From Natronospirillum sp965602035 (lineage in GTDB: Bacteria > Pseudomonadota > Gammaproteobacteria > Pseudomonadales > Natronospirillaceae), in assembly GCA_965602035.1 (NCBI GenBank), contig OZ271919.1, forward strand, positions 2,046,001-2,110,000: DNA of 64,000 bases, read 5' to 3'. The position numbers and the translations under genes are program-made. The notes beneath the pieces are model-generated. The model had not been told where the DNA came from and did no database searches. It worked only from the letters and a program-made list of their open reading frames with translations. Shown here one piece after another: positions 12,525 to 24,635 of the stretch (within the stretch, counting starts at the first letter, position 1; the number at the start of each line of letters is the position of its first letter).

Positions 12525-13721
12525 TCACTCGATGATTTTGGCGACGACGCCGGCGCCTACCGTACGACCGCCTTCGCGGATCGCAAAGCGCAGGTTGTCT
12601 TCCATCGCGATCGGCGCGATCAGAGTCACCACCATCTTCACGTTGTCACCCGGCATAACCATCTCTACGCCTTCTGGCAACTCAACGTTACCGGTCACAT
12701 CCGTGGTCCGGAAATAGAACTGCGGACGGTAACCCTTGAAGAACGGCGTGTGACGACCACCCTCGTCCTTCGACAGTACATACACCTCGGCCTCAAACTT
12801 GGTGTGCGGCGTAATGCTGCCCGGCTTCGCCAGAACCTGACCACGCTCAACATCGTCACGCTTCGTACCACGCAACAGCGCACCAATGTTCTCACCGGCA
12901 CGGCCTTCGTCCAGCATCTTGCGGAACATCTCGACACCGGTAACAACCGTCTTGGTCGTCGCCTTGATGCCCACAATCTCGATCTCTTCACCGGACTTGA
13001 TCACACCACGCTCAACACGGCCCGTTACCACGGTGCCACGGCCGGAAATCGAGAACACGTCCTCGATCGGCATCAGGAACGGCTGGTCAATCGCACGCTC
13101 CGGCTCCGGCAGGTACTCATCCAGCGCCTCTACCAGCTTCTGTACCGCCGTAGAGCCCATCTCGTTGTCGTCCTTACCTTCCAGCGCCATCAGCGCAGAA
13201 CCGGTAATGATCGGCGTGTCATCGCCCGGGAAGTCGTACTGGCTCAGCAGCTCACGCACTTCCATCTCAACCAGCTCGAGCAGCTCCTCGTCATCGACCA
13301 TGTCCGCCTTGTTCAGGAACACGACAATGTACGGTACACCCACCTGGCGTGACAGCAGAATGTGCTCACGCGTCTGCGGCATCGGGCCGTCCGCTGCTGA
13401 TACCACCAGAATAGCGCCGTCCATCTGCGCCGCACCCGTGATCATGTTCTTCACATAGTCCGCGTGCCCCGGGCAATCCACGTGCGCGTAGTGACGGTTC
13501 GGCGAATCGTACTCAACGTGCGAGGTCGCGATCGTGATACCGCGCTCTTTCTCTTCCGGCGCGTTGTCGATCATATCGAACGCACTCGCCGCACCACTGC
13601 CCCAGACTTCGTGGCAGACGCGCGTCAGCGCCGCCGTCAGCGTGGTCTTGCCATGGTCCACGTGTCCGATTGTGCCCACGTTCAGGTGGGGTTTCTTACG
13701 CTCAAAGGCTGCCTTTGACAT
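12525..13721 (-). CDS. tuf: translation elongation factor Tu
   Basis: This 398-residue GTPase delivers aminoacyl-tRNA to the ribosome. The P-loop GHVDHGKT is at residues 19-26, followed by the switch segment KERGITI, DCPGH and NKAD; domains 2 and 3 are complete to the C-terminal GAGVVAKIIE. The length is close to E. coli (394). It lies downstream of tRNA-Thr in the classic tRNA-tufB arrangement. A second tuf in the str operon, downstream of rpsL, is likely but outside the window. Confidence 0.99.
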   Translation of the reverse strand: MSKAAFERKKPHLNVGTIGHVDHGKTTLTAALTRVCHEVWGSGAASAFDMIDNAPEEKERGITIATSHVEYDSPNRHYAHVDCPGHADYVKNMITGAAQMDGAILVVSAADGPMPQTREHILLSRQVGVPYIVVFLNKADMVDDEELLELVEMEVRELLSQYDFPGDDTPIITGSALMALEGKDDNEMGSTAVQKLVEALDEYLPEPERAIDQPFLMPIEDVFSISGRGTVVTGRVERGVIKSGEEIEIVGIKATTKTVVTGVEMFRKMLDEGRAGENIGALLRGTKRDDVERGQVLAKPGSITPHTKFEAEVYVLSKDEGGRHTPFFKGYRPQFYFRTTDVTGNVELPEGVEMVMPGDNVKMVVTLIAPIAMEDNLRFAIREGGRTVGAGVVAKIIE

Positions 13722-13793
13722 AGAACCTGCCTCTCTTAATGTATTTTGTTTGCTACATAATAAAAGACAGGCCTACTGCCTGTCGTTTCAAGA

Positions 13794-13868
13794 TGGTGCT
13801 CACGGCGTGATTTGAACACGCGACCTCTCCATTACCAATGGAGTGCTCTACCACTGAGCTACGCGAGC
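13794..13868 (-). tRNA. tRNA-Thr (anticodon GGT)
   Basis: A 75-base cloverleaf has an acceptor stem GCTCGCG/CGTGAGC with one G-T pair, an anticodon loop TTGGTAA between CTCCA/TGGAG, and an encoded CCA. It is the last tRNA before tuf. Confidence 0.98.
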
Positions 13869-13900
13869 AGTACCTGTCTCTGGTCACCGGCACATTGCTG

Positions 13901-13974
<74 letters not shown>

Positions 13975-13984
13975 AATCGGTAAC

Positions 13985-14070
<86 letters not shown>

Positions 14071-14081
14071 AACGGATGCGC

Positions 14082-14110
14082 ATTCTCTATTAAGGCCACC
14101 GGGATGTCAA
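14082..14110 (-). promoter_or_regulatory. promoter of tRNA-Tyr-Gly-Thr-tuf
   Basis: On the minus strand a consensus TTGACA is followed after 17 bases by GAGAAT and a GC-rich stretch (GCGCATCC). It starts 12 bases before the tRNA-Tyr gene. Confidence 0.7.
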
Positions 14111-14159
14111 CAATCGATTGATTCGCAACGCCTTTGTACCACCGGTTGTGACGCGCATG

Positions 14160-14816
14160 TCACGACGCACTGCCACGCCAGTCGCAGGCATGCTCCTGAA
14201 TGGCAAGGTCGGCAGCCTCGACAACCTCGGCCAGTGCCGTCGACTCTCCGTCCGCCGGCAATCGGTACCAGTAGATGGAGCGCGCCTGCGGCAGCTCACG
14301 GACCTGAGCGTCGATATCGCGCCTCTGGTATTCCTCGGTGAGGCGGTTCGCATTGTCACGGCTGCGGAAATAACCGAGTGATATGGCGTTGCGGAATTCA
14401 CCGTCGTCAATCCGGAAACTGTCTATGCCGCGCTGCTGCAGTGCAGCAAGCCGCTGCCGGGCTTCCGCCGTCGTGGACGCTGGCGCCAGATGCACCCACC
14501 AGAGGGGCGCCTCCGCTCTTTGCGTTTCCACCCACGACTGCCCGGACTGCCCATTTATCGCCGCGAGCACCTCAGCCGGTAATTCGCGAGTCTCGAGGGG
14601 GCCAACAAACCGGCAACGTTCAGCAACTGTGACCTCCGCCTGGGCCGCTTCTGTGTTCGCTTCGCCCGGGACGTAGGTCTCGAGGTTATTGAATTCAGTC
14701 AGTTCCGCTTCGGCGTTCAGGTCACTGCCAGCGTCTTCCTGCGCATCCGTTGACTGCAGGCCCCACAACAGAAATGCCACGTTGGCAATCACCAACAATA
14801 CAACGATCTTTCTCAT
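14160..14816 (-). CDS. SPOR-like membrane-anchored protein
   Basis: This 218-residue protein has one N-terminal membrane segment (MRKIVVLLVIANVAFLLWGL), an acidic linker, and a C-terminal region of SPOR type. The SPOR features are WWVHLAPASTTAEARQRLAAL, a GIDSFRI segment, and ISLGYFRSRDNANRLTEEYQ; they suggest binding to denuded septal peptidoglycan. A gene of this kind follows coaX in Pseudomonas too. It begins 2 bases after the coaX stop, so it is part of the birA-coaX operon. Its specific role is unknown, and the SPOR assignment rests on pattern only. Confidence 0.8.
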   Translation of the reverse strand: MRKIVVLLVIANVAFLLWGLQSTDAQEDAGSDLNAEAELTEFNNLETYVPGEANTEAAQAEVTVAERCRFVGPLETRELPAEVLAAINGQSGQSWVETQRAEAPLWWVHLAPASTTAEARQRLAALQQRGIDSFRIDDGEFRNAISLGYFRSRDNANRLTEEYQRRDIDAQVRELPQARSIYWYRLPADGESTALAEVVEAADLAIQEHACDWRGSAS

Positions 14817-14818
14817 CC

Positions 14819-15538
14819 CTAGCCCGTCTCAGTCGTGTCAGAAAACCAGGCTGCCAGCCCATCAAGTACAAGGTTCGGCCTGGATCTTGCCGCCGGCAAA
14901 ACGGACGTCAACCTGGGGCCATCGCCGCCGGTCAACCAGGTAACCTGGTTTCTTCCTGCATATTCAATTGCCCGCCCGACAACCCCGAACACGGCTGAGA
15001 TCCAGGCGTTGGCGATCGCTTCGGCGGTGCTTCGCCCGGGCTCATTGCGGCCATATACAGGTTCCCATGACGGAATATTTGTACCGGTCAGCAAGGTTTC
15101 GTGCCAGCGTCCAATACCCGGCAGTATCCAGCCACCTTCGTGTCTGCCATCACGAACCAGATCCACAGTTACTGCCGTACCGGCGTCAATAACGACATGG
15201 CTCCCCTGAGGCTGAAACCTCGCAACAGCATAACAGGCTAACCAGCGATCCAGCCCGAGTTGGTCCGGCACGTAGTCTGACGCCATCAACTTCTCAGGCG
15301 CCGCACGCAGTACAGACCAGTTGATGGCAGATCCGTGCCTGTCATGCAACGAATCCAGAAGCTCCGGTTTCCCGACTGACACCGCTACTATCTTCTCCAC
15401 TGCGAGCTTGTCTTCCAGAAACCGGGCAAACACATCGTTCGTTACCGCGGTGTCACAGTTGTAATCCGAACCGTGATACCGCCAGTGGGCTCGGGAGTTG
15501 CCGATTTCCAGAAAGACCAGGTTACTGTGGTCTGACAT
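14819..15538 (-). CDS. coaX: type III pantothenate kinase
   Basis: It catalyses the first step of coenzyme A synthesis, phosphorylation of pantothenate, and belongs to the ASKHA fold. About 239 residues start at MSDHSNLVFLEIGNSRAHWR, chosen because the start overlaps the end of birA by 17 bases, as is common. Family motifs are GLDRWLA, IDAGTAVTVD, GGWILPG and LTGGD. The N-terminal phosphate loop reads LEIGNSRAHW where relatives have an Asp (LDxGNSxxKW); both the Asp (to Glu) and the Lys (to His) differ, which may affect activity. Confidence 0.9.
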   Translation of the reverse strand: MSDHSNLVFLEIGNSRAHWRYHGSDYNCDTAVTNDVFARFLEDKLAVEKIVAVSVGKPELLDSLHDRHGSAINWSVLRAAPEKLMASDYVPDQLGLDRWLACYAVARFQPQGSHVVIDAGTAVTVDLVRDGRHEGGWILPGIGRWHETLLTGTNIPSWEPVYGRNEPGRSTAEAIANAWISAVFGVVGRAIEYAGRNQVTWLTGGDGPRLTSVLPAARSRPNLVLDGLAAWFSDTTETG

Positions 15539-16463
15539 TCGCCACACCTCCAGTGAAGGCTGCTGGACCACTACCGGTATCGAGCAATAGGTGGCCAGCC
15601 TGGTCAATGCCCTCGCACTTGCCCGATAGCTCCCGATCACCAAGGTTCAGCGAGACCTGACGCCCGACCAGCAGGTCGAACGACGACCACTGCTCATACC
15701 ACCCTGCAACCCCTTCACCCCGTGTCAGCGCACAAAGCGGCCTGGCGAGCTGTACCAATAACTGGTCACGGTCAACGGGATGGCCAAGCAATTGCCGAAG
15801 ACTGGCGATCGGACGACCCGCCACGGCAGAAGCAGACTGGTTGACGTTCAGCCCGACACCGATAACAACGTATGGCATCCCCTTGAAGGTATGCAGCTCT
15901 GTCAGTATTCCGCCCAGTTTCGCGTCTCCGACCCATAGATCATTGGGCCATTTCAGCCCGATATCTGTGACACCGAATTGATTGCGGAGCACCGATGCCA
16001 CAATCACACCGGTCACCAAGCTGTAAGGCGGTATGCTGTCGACCCCGTTCAGCGGGAAGCCGATGCTCAGCGCCATGTCACGACCCAATGCACCAACCCA
16101 GGTATTACCCCGCCTGCCACGGCCAACCTGCTGGTACTCTGTGGTGATTAGGCACGGCTCCGGATACATCGACGCGCGCGCCGCGACATCGTCATTCGTC
16201 GACTGCGTGATGATATGGCGGGCAAAATAGACACTGTCCGGAAGCTCGGGGTACTGATCGCGCAGAAGCGTCACACTGCTGTCGAGGTGATACCCCTTTC
16301 CCGGTACCGCGTTAATCGGCGTTCCCATGTCCTTCAACTCAGCAATCCGTCGATTGATTGCTGTGCGTGACAGTGACAGCCGCGCTCCGAGTGAGGCACC
16401 TGATACAAACCGGCTGGCACTCAGGGCTTTCAGGATCTGATCGTATTGCTGGTGTTTATCCAT
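15522..16463 (-). CDS. birA: biotin-protein ligase / biotin operon repressor
   Basis: This 313-residue bifunctional protein biotinylates the acetyl-CoA carboxylase carrier AccB and represses bio genes. A winged-helix N-terminus (LSASRFVSGASLGARLSLSR) precedes the ligase domain, which has the adenylate loop GRGRRGNTW, the motif KWPNDLWVGDAKLGGILTEL and GVGLNVN. The ATG at 16461-16463 (MDKHQQYDQILK) matches homologues. The presence of the DNA-binding domain indicates a repressor-type BirA. It lies beside the rRNA operon as in Pseudomonas, here separated by IS material. Confidence 0.96.
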   Translation of the reverse strand: MDKHQQYDQILKALSASRFVSGASLGARLSLSRTAINRRIAELKDMGTPINAVPGKGYHLDSSVTLLRDQYPELPDSVYFARHIITQSTNDDVAARASMYPEPCLITTEYQQVGRGRRGNTWVGALGRDMALSIGFPLNGVDSIPPYSLVTGVIVASVLRNQFGVTDIGLKWPNDLWVGDAKLGGILTELHTFKGMPYVVIGVGLNVNQSASAVAGRPIASLRQLLGHPVDRDQLLVQLARPLCALTRGEGVAGWYEQWSSFDLLVGRQVSLNLGDRELSGKCEGIDQAGHLLLDTGSGPAAFTGGVANVRPQ

Positions 16464-16513
16464 GGCGCGAAGAATACCACGGCAAGGCTGATTTTGTAGG
16501 CGCGGAGGTTGCG

Positions 16514-16585
16514 GTAGGAGCTGCGGCACGCTGCGATTCTCGGCCCGGCAGGCGTTCCTGTAGGAGCTGCCGCGAGGCTGCGATC
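16514..16585 (+). repeat. two REP-type hairpins, same orientation
   Basis: Two copies begin GTAGGAGCTGC at 16514 and 16560. The first folds GC-T-GCG/CGC-T-GC around GCA, the second GC-T-GCC/GGC-T-GC around GCGA. A GTAG head followed by an imperfect palindrome is the hallmark of REP sequences moved by RAYT (TnpA-REP) transposases. A third copy is at 24761-24782. Confidence 0.75.
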
Positions 16586-16631
16586 CGTGCCCGGCGACTA
16601 TTTCCGTTAATCGTAACCGTCCGGCGAACCC

Positions 16632-17310
16632 CTATTGCGCTGGCTGCCAGTGGTGCGGTAACAAGCTATCGATCTCACTGGCCTTGCAGCTCGGTAGCCG
16701 TTTCAGCACATCACTGAGATACGCCTGTGGTTCAAGACCGTTCAGCCTGGCAGTCTGGATCAGACTCATCACGGCAGCCGCTCGCTGACCACTACGCAAT
16801 GAGCCTGCGAACAACCAGTTGGACCGGCCCAGCGCCCACGGCCGGATCTGGTTTTCCACCCGATTATTGTCGATCGGCAACCGTCCATCATCGAGATAAC
16901 GGGTGAGTGCCTCCCAGCGTTTCAGGCTGTAGTCCATCGCTTGGGCCAACGCGGTGCCTGCCGGCAGGCGTTGGCGTTGCAGGACCATCCACTCGTGTAA
17001 TCGATCGGCAATGGGCCGGGCTATCGCCTGACGGTGCTGCAGCCGTTGCGTTGAGCTCAACGGTTTGATCTCGCGCTCGATGTCATAGAGCTGGCCGATG
17101 AACTCCATCGCCCGGGCAGCCACTTCGCTGCCGGTAGCTTCATGGAGGTCGAAGAACTTGCGTCGGGCGTGGGCCATACAGCCCACCTCCGTGATGCCTT
17201 GTGAGAACGCGGCCTTGTAGCCCGCATAGTCGTCACAGACCAGGTGGCCCCGCCATCCGGCCAGGAAGTTCCGGGCATGCACCCCACCGCGACCGGCGGT
17301 GAAGTCATAC
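16632..17310 (-). pseudogene. IS66 transposase TnpC, C-terminal fragment
   Basis: The frame reads from the IS3 boundary (YDFTAGRGGVHARNFLAGW) to the natural stop. It covers about 226 residues of the C-terminal half of an IS66 DDE transposase (normally about 510-540). The second catalytic Asp region (CDDYAGYKA) and the Glu region (DNNRVENQIRPWALGRSNW) are present. The N-terminal half, including the first catalytic Asp, is gone, so it cannot be active. The last residues are LPHHWQPAQ. Confidence 0.88.
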
Positions 17311-17327
17311 TGACCTGCCCCCGGATT

Positions 17328-18200
17328 TTAATCCAACAGGCTCCTAGTAATGTCGGTTGATGTTGATGGGTTTTTCCCAAGCCGGATAGCAGAAGCGAAC
17401 TCCAGTGGCGTTTGATAGTTGAGCGATGAATGTGGACGTCGCTCATTGTAATCGATGCGCCACTGGTTGATCGTCTCTCGCGCGTGGGCAAGGTCCTGGA
17501 ACCAGTGCTCATTCAGACACTCATCCCGGAATTTGCCGTTAAAGCTCTCAATATAGCCGTTCTGCATCGGCTTTCCAGGCTGTATCAGCTTGAGTTCGAT
17601 GCCGTGACAGTACGCCCATTGGTCAAGTGCTCTGCCAGTGAACTCCGGCCCTTGGTCTGTTCTAACTGACCTGGGGTAGCCACGGAAAGCGGCGATACCA
17701 TCGAGTGTACGCGCTACCTGATCACCCGATATACCCAGGGCAACGGGGATATTCAAGCATTCCTTCGTGAAGTCATCCACGATAGTGAGGCACTTTATCC
17801 TTCGCCCATTGGCCAATGAGTCCATCACAAAGTCCATAGACCACGTATGGTTTGCTGCCTCGGGCAAAACCAATGGCTGCCGTTCAACCATGACCCCTTT
17901 TCGGCGCTTTCGCTTGCGAACGGCCAGTCCTGCTTCCCGATATAGCCGATAGACCTTTTTGTGATTCACCTCGGTGCCCTCACGACGCAGTAACTGGTGA
18001 ACACGCCGGTACCCGAACCGGCGACGCTCGAACGCAAGGTCCTTGATGCGTTTTGTCAGTTCACACTCTTGTAGCGAGTGTTGAGCCTGATATCGCATCG
18101 TTGCGCGGGATAACCCGACGAGTGAACAGGCTTTGCGCTCCGATACTGCCGTTTGGGACAGCATGGTGCGCACCGCCTCGCGCTTGTTCTCGACGGTCAA
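17328..18200 (-). CDS. IS3-family transposase OrfB (integrase core)
   Basis: This 290-residue rve-type DDE transposase shows an HTH_21-like N-terminus (YQAQHSLQECELTKRIKDLA) and then the catalytic core. The first Asp is in WSMDFVMDSL, the second in VRTDQGPEFTG, and the Glu in NGYIESFNGKFRDE. All three are intact. The frame opens with TTG overlapping the orfA stop by four bases (TTGA). In this family OrfAB is usually made by -1 frameshifting, so the free-standing start may not be the only product. Confidence 0.93.
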   Translation of the reverse strand: MTVENKREAVRTMLSQTAVSERKACSLVGLSRATMRYQAQHSLQECELTKRIKDLAFERRRFGYRRVHQLLRREGTEVNHKKVYRLYREAGLAVRKRKRRKGVMVERQPLVLPEAANHTWSMDFVMDSLANGRRIKCLTIVDDFTKECLNIPVALGISGDQVARTLDGIAAFRGYPRSVRTDQGPEFTGRALDQWAYCHGIELKLIQPGKPMQNGYIESFNGKFRDECLNEHWFQDLAHARETINQWRIDYNERRPHSSLNYQTPLEFASAIRLGKNPSTSTDITRSLLD

Positions 18201-18460
18201 TACTTTCGGCTGAGTGCGGCCTTTAGAGCTTCAGCGTCCAACATCGATTCTGCGAGCAGCTTTTTGAGGCGGGTGTTCTCCTCCTCCAGAGCCTTCAACC
18301 GGCGCGCCTCAGAGACTTCCATGCCGCCGTACTTCTTACGCCACGTATAAAAGGTCGCATCCGATATGCTGTACTTGCGACACAGCTCCTTCACGGGCAG
18401 TCCGGCTTCGGCTTCCTTCAGGATCGGAATGATCTGTTCTTCTGTGAATCGTTTTTTCAT
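18197..18460 (-). CDS. IS3-family OrfA (helix-turn-helix protein)
   Basis: An 87-residue HTH_Tnp_1 protein starts MKKRFTEEQIIPILKEAEAG. The recognition region is LPVKELCRKYSISDATFYTW, followed by a leucine zipper-like helix (RRLKALEEENTRLKKLLAE) used for dimerisation. It resembles OrfA of the IS407-type group. The ATG at 18458-18460 is preferred over two ATGs just upstream because AGAGAGG lies 9 bases before it. Confidence 0.92.
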   Translation of the reverse strand: MKKRFTEEQIIPILKEAEAGLPVKELCRKYSISDATFYTWRKKYGGMEVSEARRLKALEEENTRLKKLLAESMLDAEALKAALSRKY

Positions 18461-18528
18461 GTTCATCATCCTCTCTGGTGATAAACATTACTAAGATCCA
18501 AATGGATTAGAAAGTTGGGGTCAGGTCA

Positions 18529-18792
18529 ATCTGACTGCGGCGACCCCACTATTGAACTGGACGCCAGAGGCAGGGGCATAAACCCCGGGGAAGACGAGGT
18601 TGGCAGAGTGCCCGCTTGCGCTTCTCGGATCCAGCGGCGTACCAGGTTGGCATTCAGGTCATGATCCAGAGCAACGCGGGAGACCGACGCGCCGGGTTGT
18701 CGACAGGCGGCAACCACCTCCGACTTGAACGCTGGTGAGTGCCGACGTCGGCGAGCTTTGGCAGGCGCGGAAGTTACGTTTAATGTGCTCAT
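18529..18792 (-). pseudogene. IS66 accessory gene TnpA, truncated by IS3
   Basis: About 88 residues open MSTLNVTSAPAKARRRRHSP. They include the IS66 Orf1 helix-turn-helix (FKSEVVAACRQPGASVSRVA followed by LDHDLNANLVRRWIREA). The frame runs into the IS3 terminal repeat, whose first bases supply the stop codon. The normal C-terminal part (a segment with IRIE-type strands) is missing. Confidence 0.8.
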
Positions 18793-18796
18793 AACA

Positions 18797-18824
18797 AGTG
18801 TCCACTTAGTCTTTAGTGGACACT
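18797..18824. repeat. perfect inverted repeat upstream of IS66 tnpA
   Basis: AGTGTCCACT and AGTGGACACT form a 10-base-pair palindrome with an 8-base loop, only a few bases before the tnpA start and inside the IS66 end. It could be an operator or an RNA hairpin limiting transposase expression. Function is not shown by the sequence. Confidence 0.5.
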
Positions 18825-18915
18825 ATCGTGACGCACGTGGCGTACCGGACAAGATGACTTCACCGGACGCTTACTCAGGTCACACCATGACCGTGGTCAT
18901 CGGCAAGCACGCATG

Positions 18916-18950
18916 AAAAAGCCCCGAGCGCATCAGCGTCTCGGGGCTTT
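18916..18950 (-). terminator. terminator of the rRNA operon
   Basis: On the minus strand AAAGCCCCGAG and CTCGGGGCTTTTT form an 11-base stem with a short loop followed by a T-run. It starts 10 bases after the end of the 5S gene and before the IS66 remnant. Confidence 0.9.
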
Positions 18951-18959
18951 GGAATAAGT

Positions 18960-19077
18960 GCTTGACGATGACCTACTCTCACATGGGGAGACCCCACACT
19001 ACCATCGGCGATGCGCTGTTTCACTGCTGAGTTCGGGATGGAGTCAGGTGGTTCCAGCGCTCTATGGTCGTCAAGCA
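18960..19077 (-). rRNA. rrf: 5S ribosomal RNA
   Basis: The RNA runs from TGCTTGACGACCATAGAG to GTAGGTCATCGTCAAGC, with complementary ends TGCTTGACG/CGTCAAGC. The internal core includes CATCCCGAACTCAGCAGTGA and GATGGTAGTGTGGGGT. The length (about 118) and core are typical of Pseudomonas-like gammaproteobacteria. Ends are set by similarity and may be off by one or two bases. Confidence 0.97.
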
Positions 19078-19275
19078 AAGCGGTTGATGTTTCGGTGCGG
19101 CTCGGTCCTGTCTATTCGGACTCCGGGCCACACCCATCAATTCGGGTCGATGCGAAGTTCTTCTGCGTGACACATTCAACATAAGCTCTTAACTCAAGCG
19201 CCGATGACAAGACATCACCGTGTGTCGCTCTCGTTGTGACTCTCTGCGCCTGGGTCTTTGCACCACAGTCTATAG
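19078..19275 (-). other. 23S-5S spacer
   Basis: About 198 bases separate 23S from 5S. I see no tRNA gene and no open reading frame of interest in it; sequence near the 23S end should contain RNase III processing stems. Confidence 0.7.
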
Positions 19276-22172
<2,897 letters not shown>

Positions 22173-22297
22173 CCATAGCCTGCGGCCATGCAGCCCACAA
22201 CAGAGCTCTATCACGATCTCACACCGGCGCTTGAGTTAAAAACTCATGCAATGTGTATCACCTGAAACGGCCTGAGCGCTGCTGCGCTTGCCCTGGC

Positions 22298-22451
22298 GGT
22301 GTTGAAAACCCGTTCGGCGTGCTCACGTACTCAATGTACGCTGCGCGGCCTCACGGCTTTTCGCCTTGCCAGGCCTGCGCTCGCGACGCGTCAGCCTCGT
22401 TTCAGTATCGGTACTGATGCCACCGAAAAGCCAAAGCTTTTCGACAACACC
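22298..22451. repeat. palindromic repeat element in the rRNA spacer
   Basis: The segment is bounded by GGTGTTGAAAA on the left and TTTTCGACAACACC on the right, which are inverted copies apart from a 3-base indel. The interior includes the near-palindrome GTGCTCACGTACTCAATGTA. From memory, strings of this GTACTCAATGTACG type recur in intergenic regions of several gammaproteobacteria. A copy count in the genome would be needed to call it a repeat family. Confidence 0.5.
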
Positions 22452-22502
22452 AGCACTCTGAATCACTTCTTGAGAAAAAGTGAATTCAGGAACTTCGCAT
22501 CG

Positions 22503-22517
22503 AATTGTTAAAGAACC
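22503..22517 (-). promoter_or_regulatory. boxA-like antitermination element in the spacer
   Basis: The minus strand reads GGTTCTTTAACAATT, close to the rRNA boxA sequence TGCTCTTTAACAATT that binds NusB-NusE. It lies about 115 bases after the 16S end, as in E. coli. Confidence 0.7.
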
Positions 22518-22633
22518 GGTCCGGCATTGCCGGGCCGTATGGCGCGGCCAAGGCCGCTTCGGCCTACAACACGGCAGGCCAACAACCAAAACCAGAATAT
22601 TCGTGTGAACGCTTGCCGGAACGGCAGTGCGTT

Positions 22634-24172
<1,539 letters not shown>

Positions 24173-24410
24173 AAAACAAAACACCACAGCAATGGCTACT
24201 GCAAAATGCCACCACCGCAGCGCTTACATCACGCTCAGCATCGTCACCTAAAATCGAAACTCTGATACTAAAAAGCATCAAATGAATTCGAACAGTCACT
24301 TGCTGAATTTCTTGGCTACTGCCTCATCCAACAAGCGCCCACACGAATGTTCTGGCTGATTGTATAAAGATCTCAGGGAGTAACTCTGCCTCCCCGTTAG
24401 CGTGGCGCGC
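24173..24410 (-). other. rRNA operon leader
   Basis: This 238-base transcribed leader precedes the 16S gene. It is AT-richer than its surroundings and should contain the 5' half of the 16S processing stem. A possible boxA-like string GATCTTTATACAATC lies near 24360-24375. I see no gene. The stretch 24439-24635 upstream of the promoter also holds no gene that I can support. Confidence 0.6.
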
Positions 24411-24438
24411 ATTCTACACCGCAATGCCACACTGTCAA
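24411..24438 (-). promoter_or_regulatory. rRNA operon promoter
   Basis: On the minus strand a consensus TTGACA is followed after 16 bases by TAGAAT and then GCGCGCCAC. The 16-base spacer and GC-rich discriminator are the features of rrn P1 promoters, which respond to ppGpp and initiating NTPs. Confidence 0.8.
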
Positions 24439-24635
24439 CCGGAACCTTGCGCTTTTTTCGTGTGCCGTCAGCTACTTACAAACCGACAGACACACCGCTC
24501 AAGGCCCTGCTCCCTGCCCCGCCGACCAAGGTCTGCGTGTCAGGGAGCGCGAATTATAGACCTCTGCCCGAGGGAGTCAACGGTTAATCCGAAGAATAAT
24601 CGATTTACTGCCTGAAGAGCCGATACAGGTGCGCC

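Larger units (their letters stand above)
17311..18528 (-). mobile_element. IS3-family insertion sequence, apparently intact
   Basis: The 1218-base element is bounded by TGACCTGCCCCCGGATTTTAAT at 17311 and by TGACCTGACCCCAACTTTCTAAT (opposite strand) ending at 18528, imperfect terminal inverted repeats. It contains overlapping orfA and orfB on the minus strand. No 3-4 base target duplication is seen at its borders (ATAC versus ATCT). This fits an IS that deleted neighbouring IS66 DNA after insertion. Confidence 0.9.
16613..18874 (-). mobile_element. IS66-family remnant, split by an IS3-family element
   Basis: The ends are recognisable inverted repeats: GTAACCGTCCGGCG starting at 16613, and GTAAGCGTCCGGTG on the opposite strand ending at 18874. 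The sequence between holds the start of a TnpA-like gene and the end of a TnpC gene but no tnpB. Without the nested IS3 only about 1.04 kb remain of the usual 2.4-2.7 kb. The flanking 8-mers (16605-16612 CGTTAATC and 18875-18882 TCAGGTCA) do not match, so no target duplication survives. The element sits between birA and the rRNA operon terminator. Confidence 0.85.
22173..22633 (-). other. 16S-23S spacer without tRNA genes
   Basis: The 461-base spacer contains no tRNA-Ile, tRNA-Ala or tRNA-Glu: no T-arm GTTCGA-type sequence and no acceptor stem is present on the minus strand. It holds instead a palindromic repeat (22298-22451) and a boxA-like element (22503-22517). Confidence 0.85.

Noticed and set aside
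17301..18540. Target-site duplication for the IS3-family element
   Set aside because: The flanks ATAC and ATCT do not match at 3-4 bases, so no duplication can be claimed; a post-insertion deletion is the better reading.
16605..18882. 8-base target duplication for the IS66 remnant
   Set aside because: CGTTAATC and TCAGGTCA differ.
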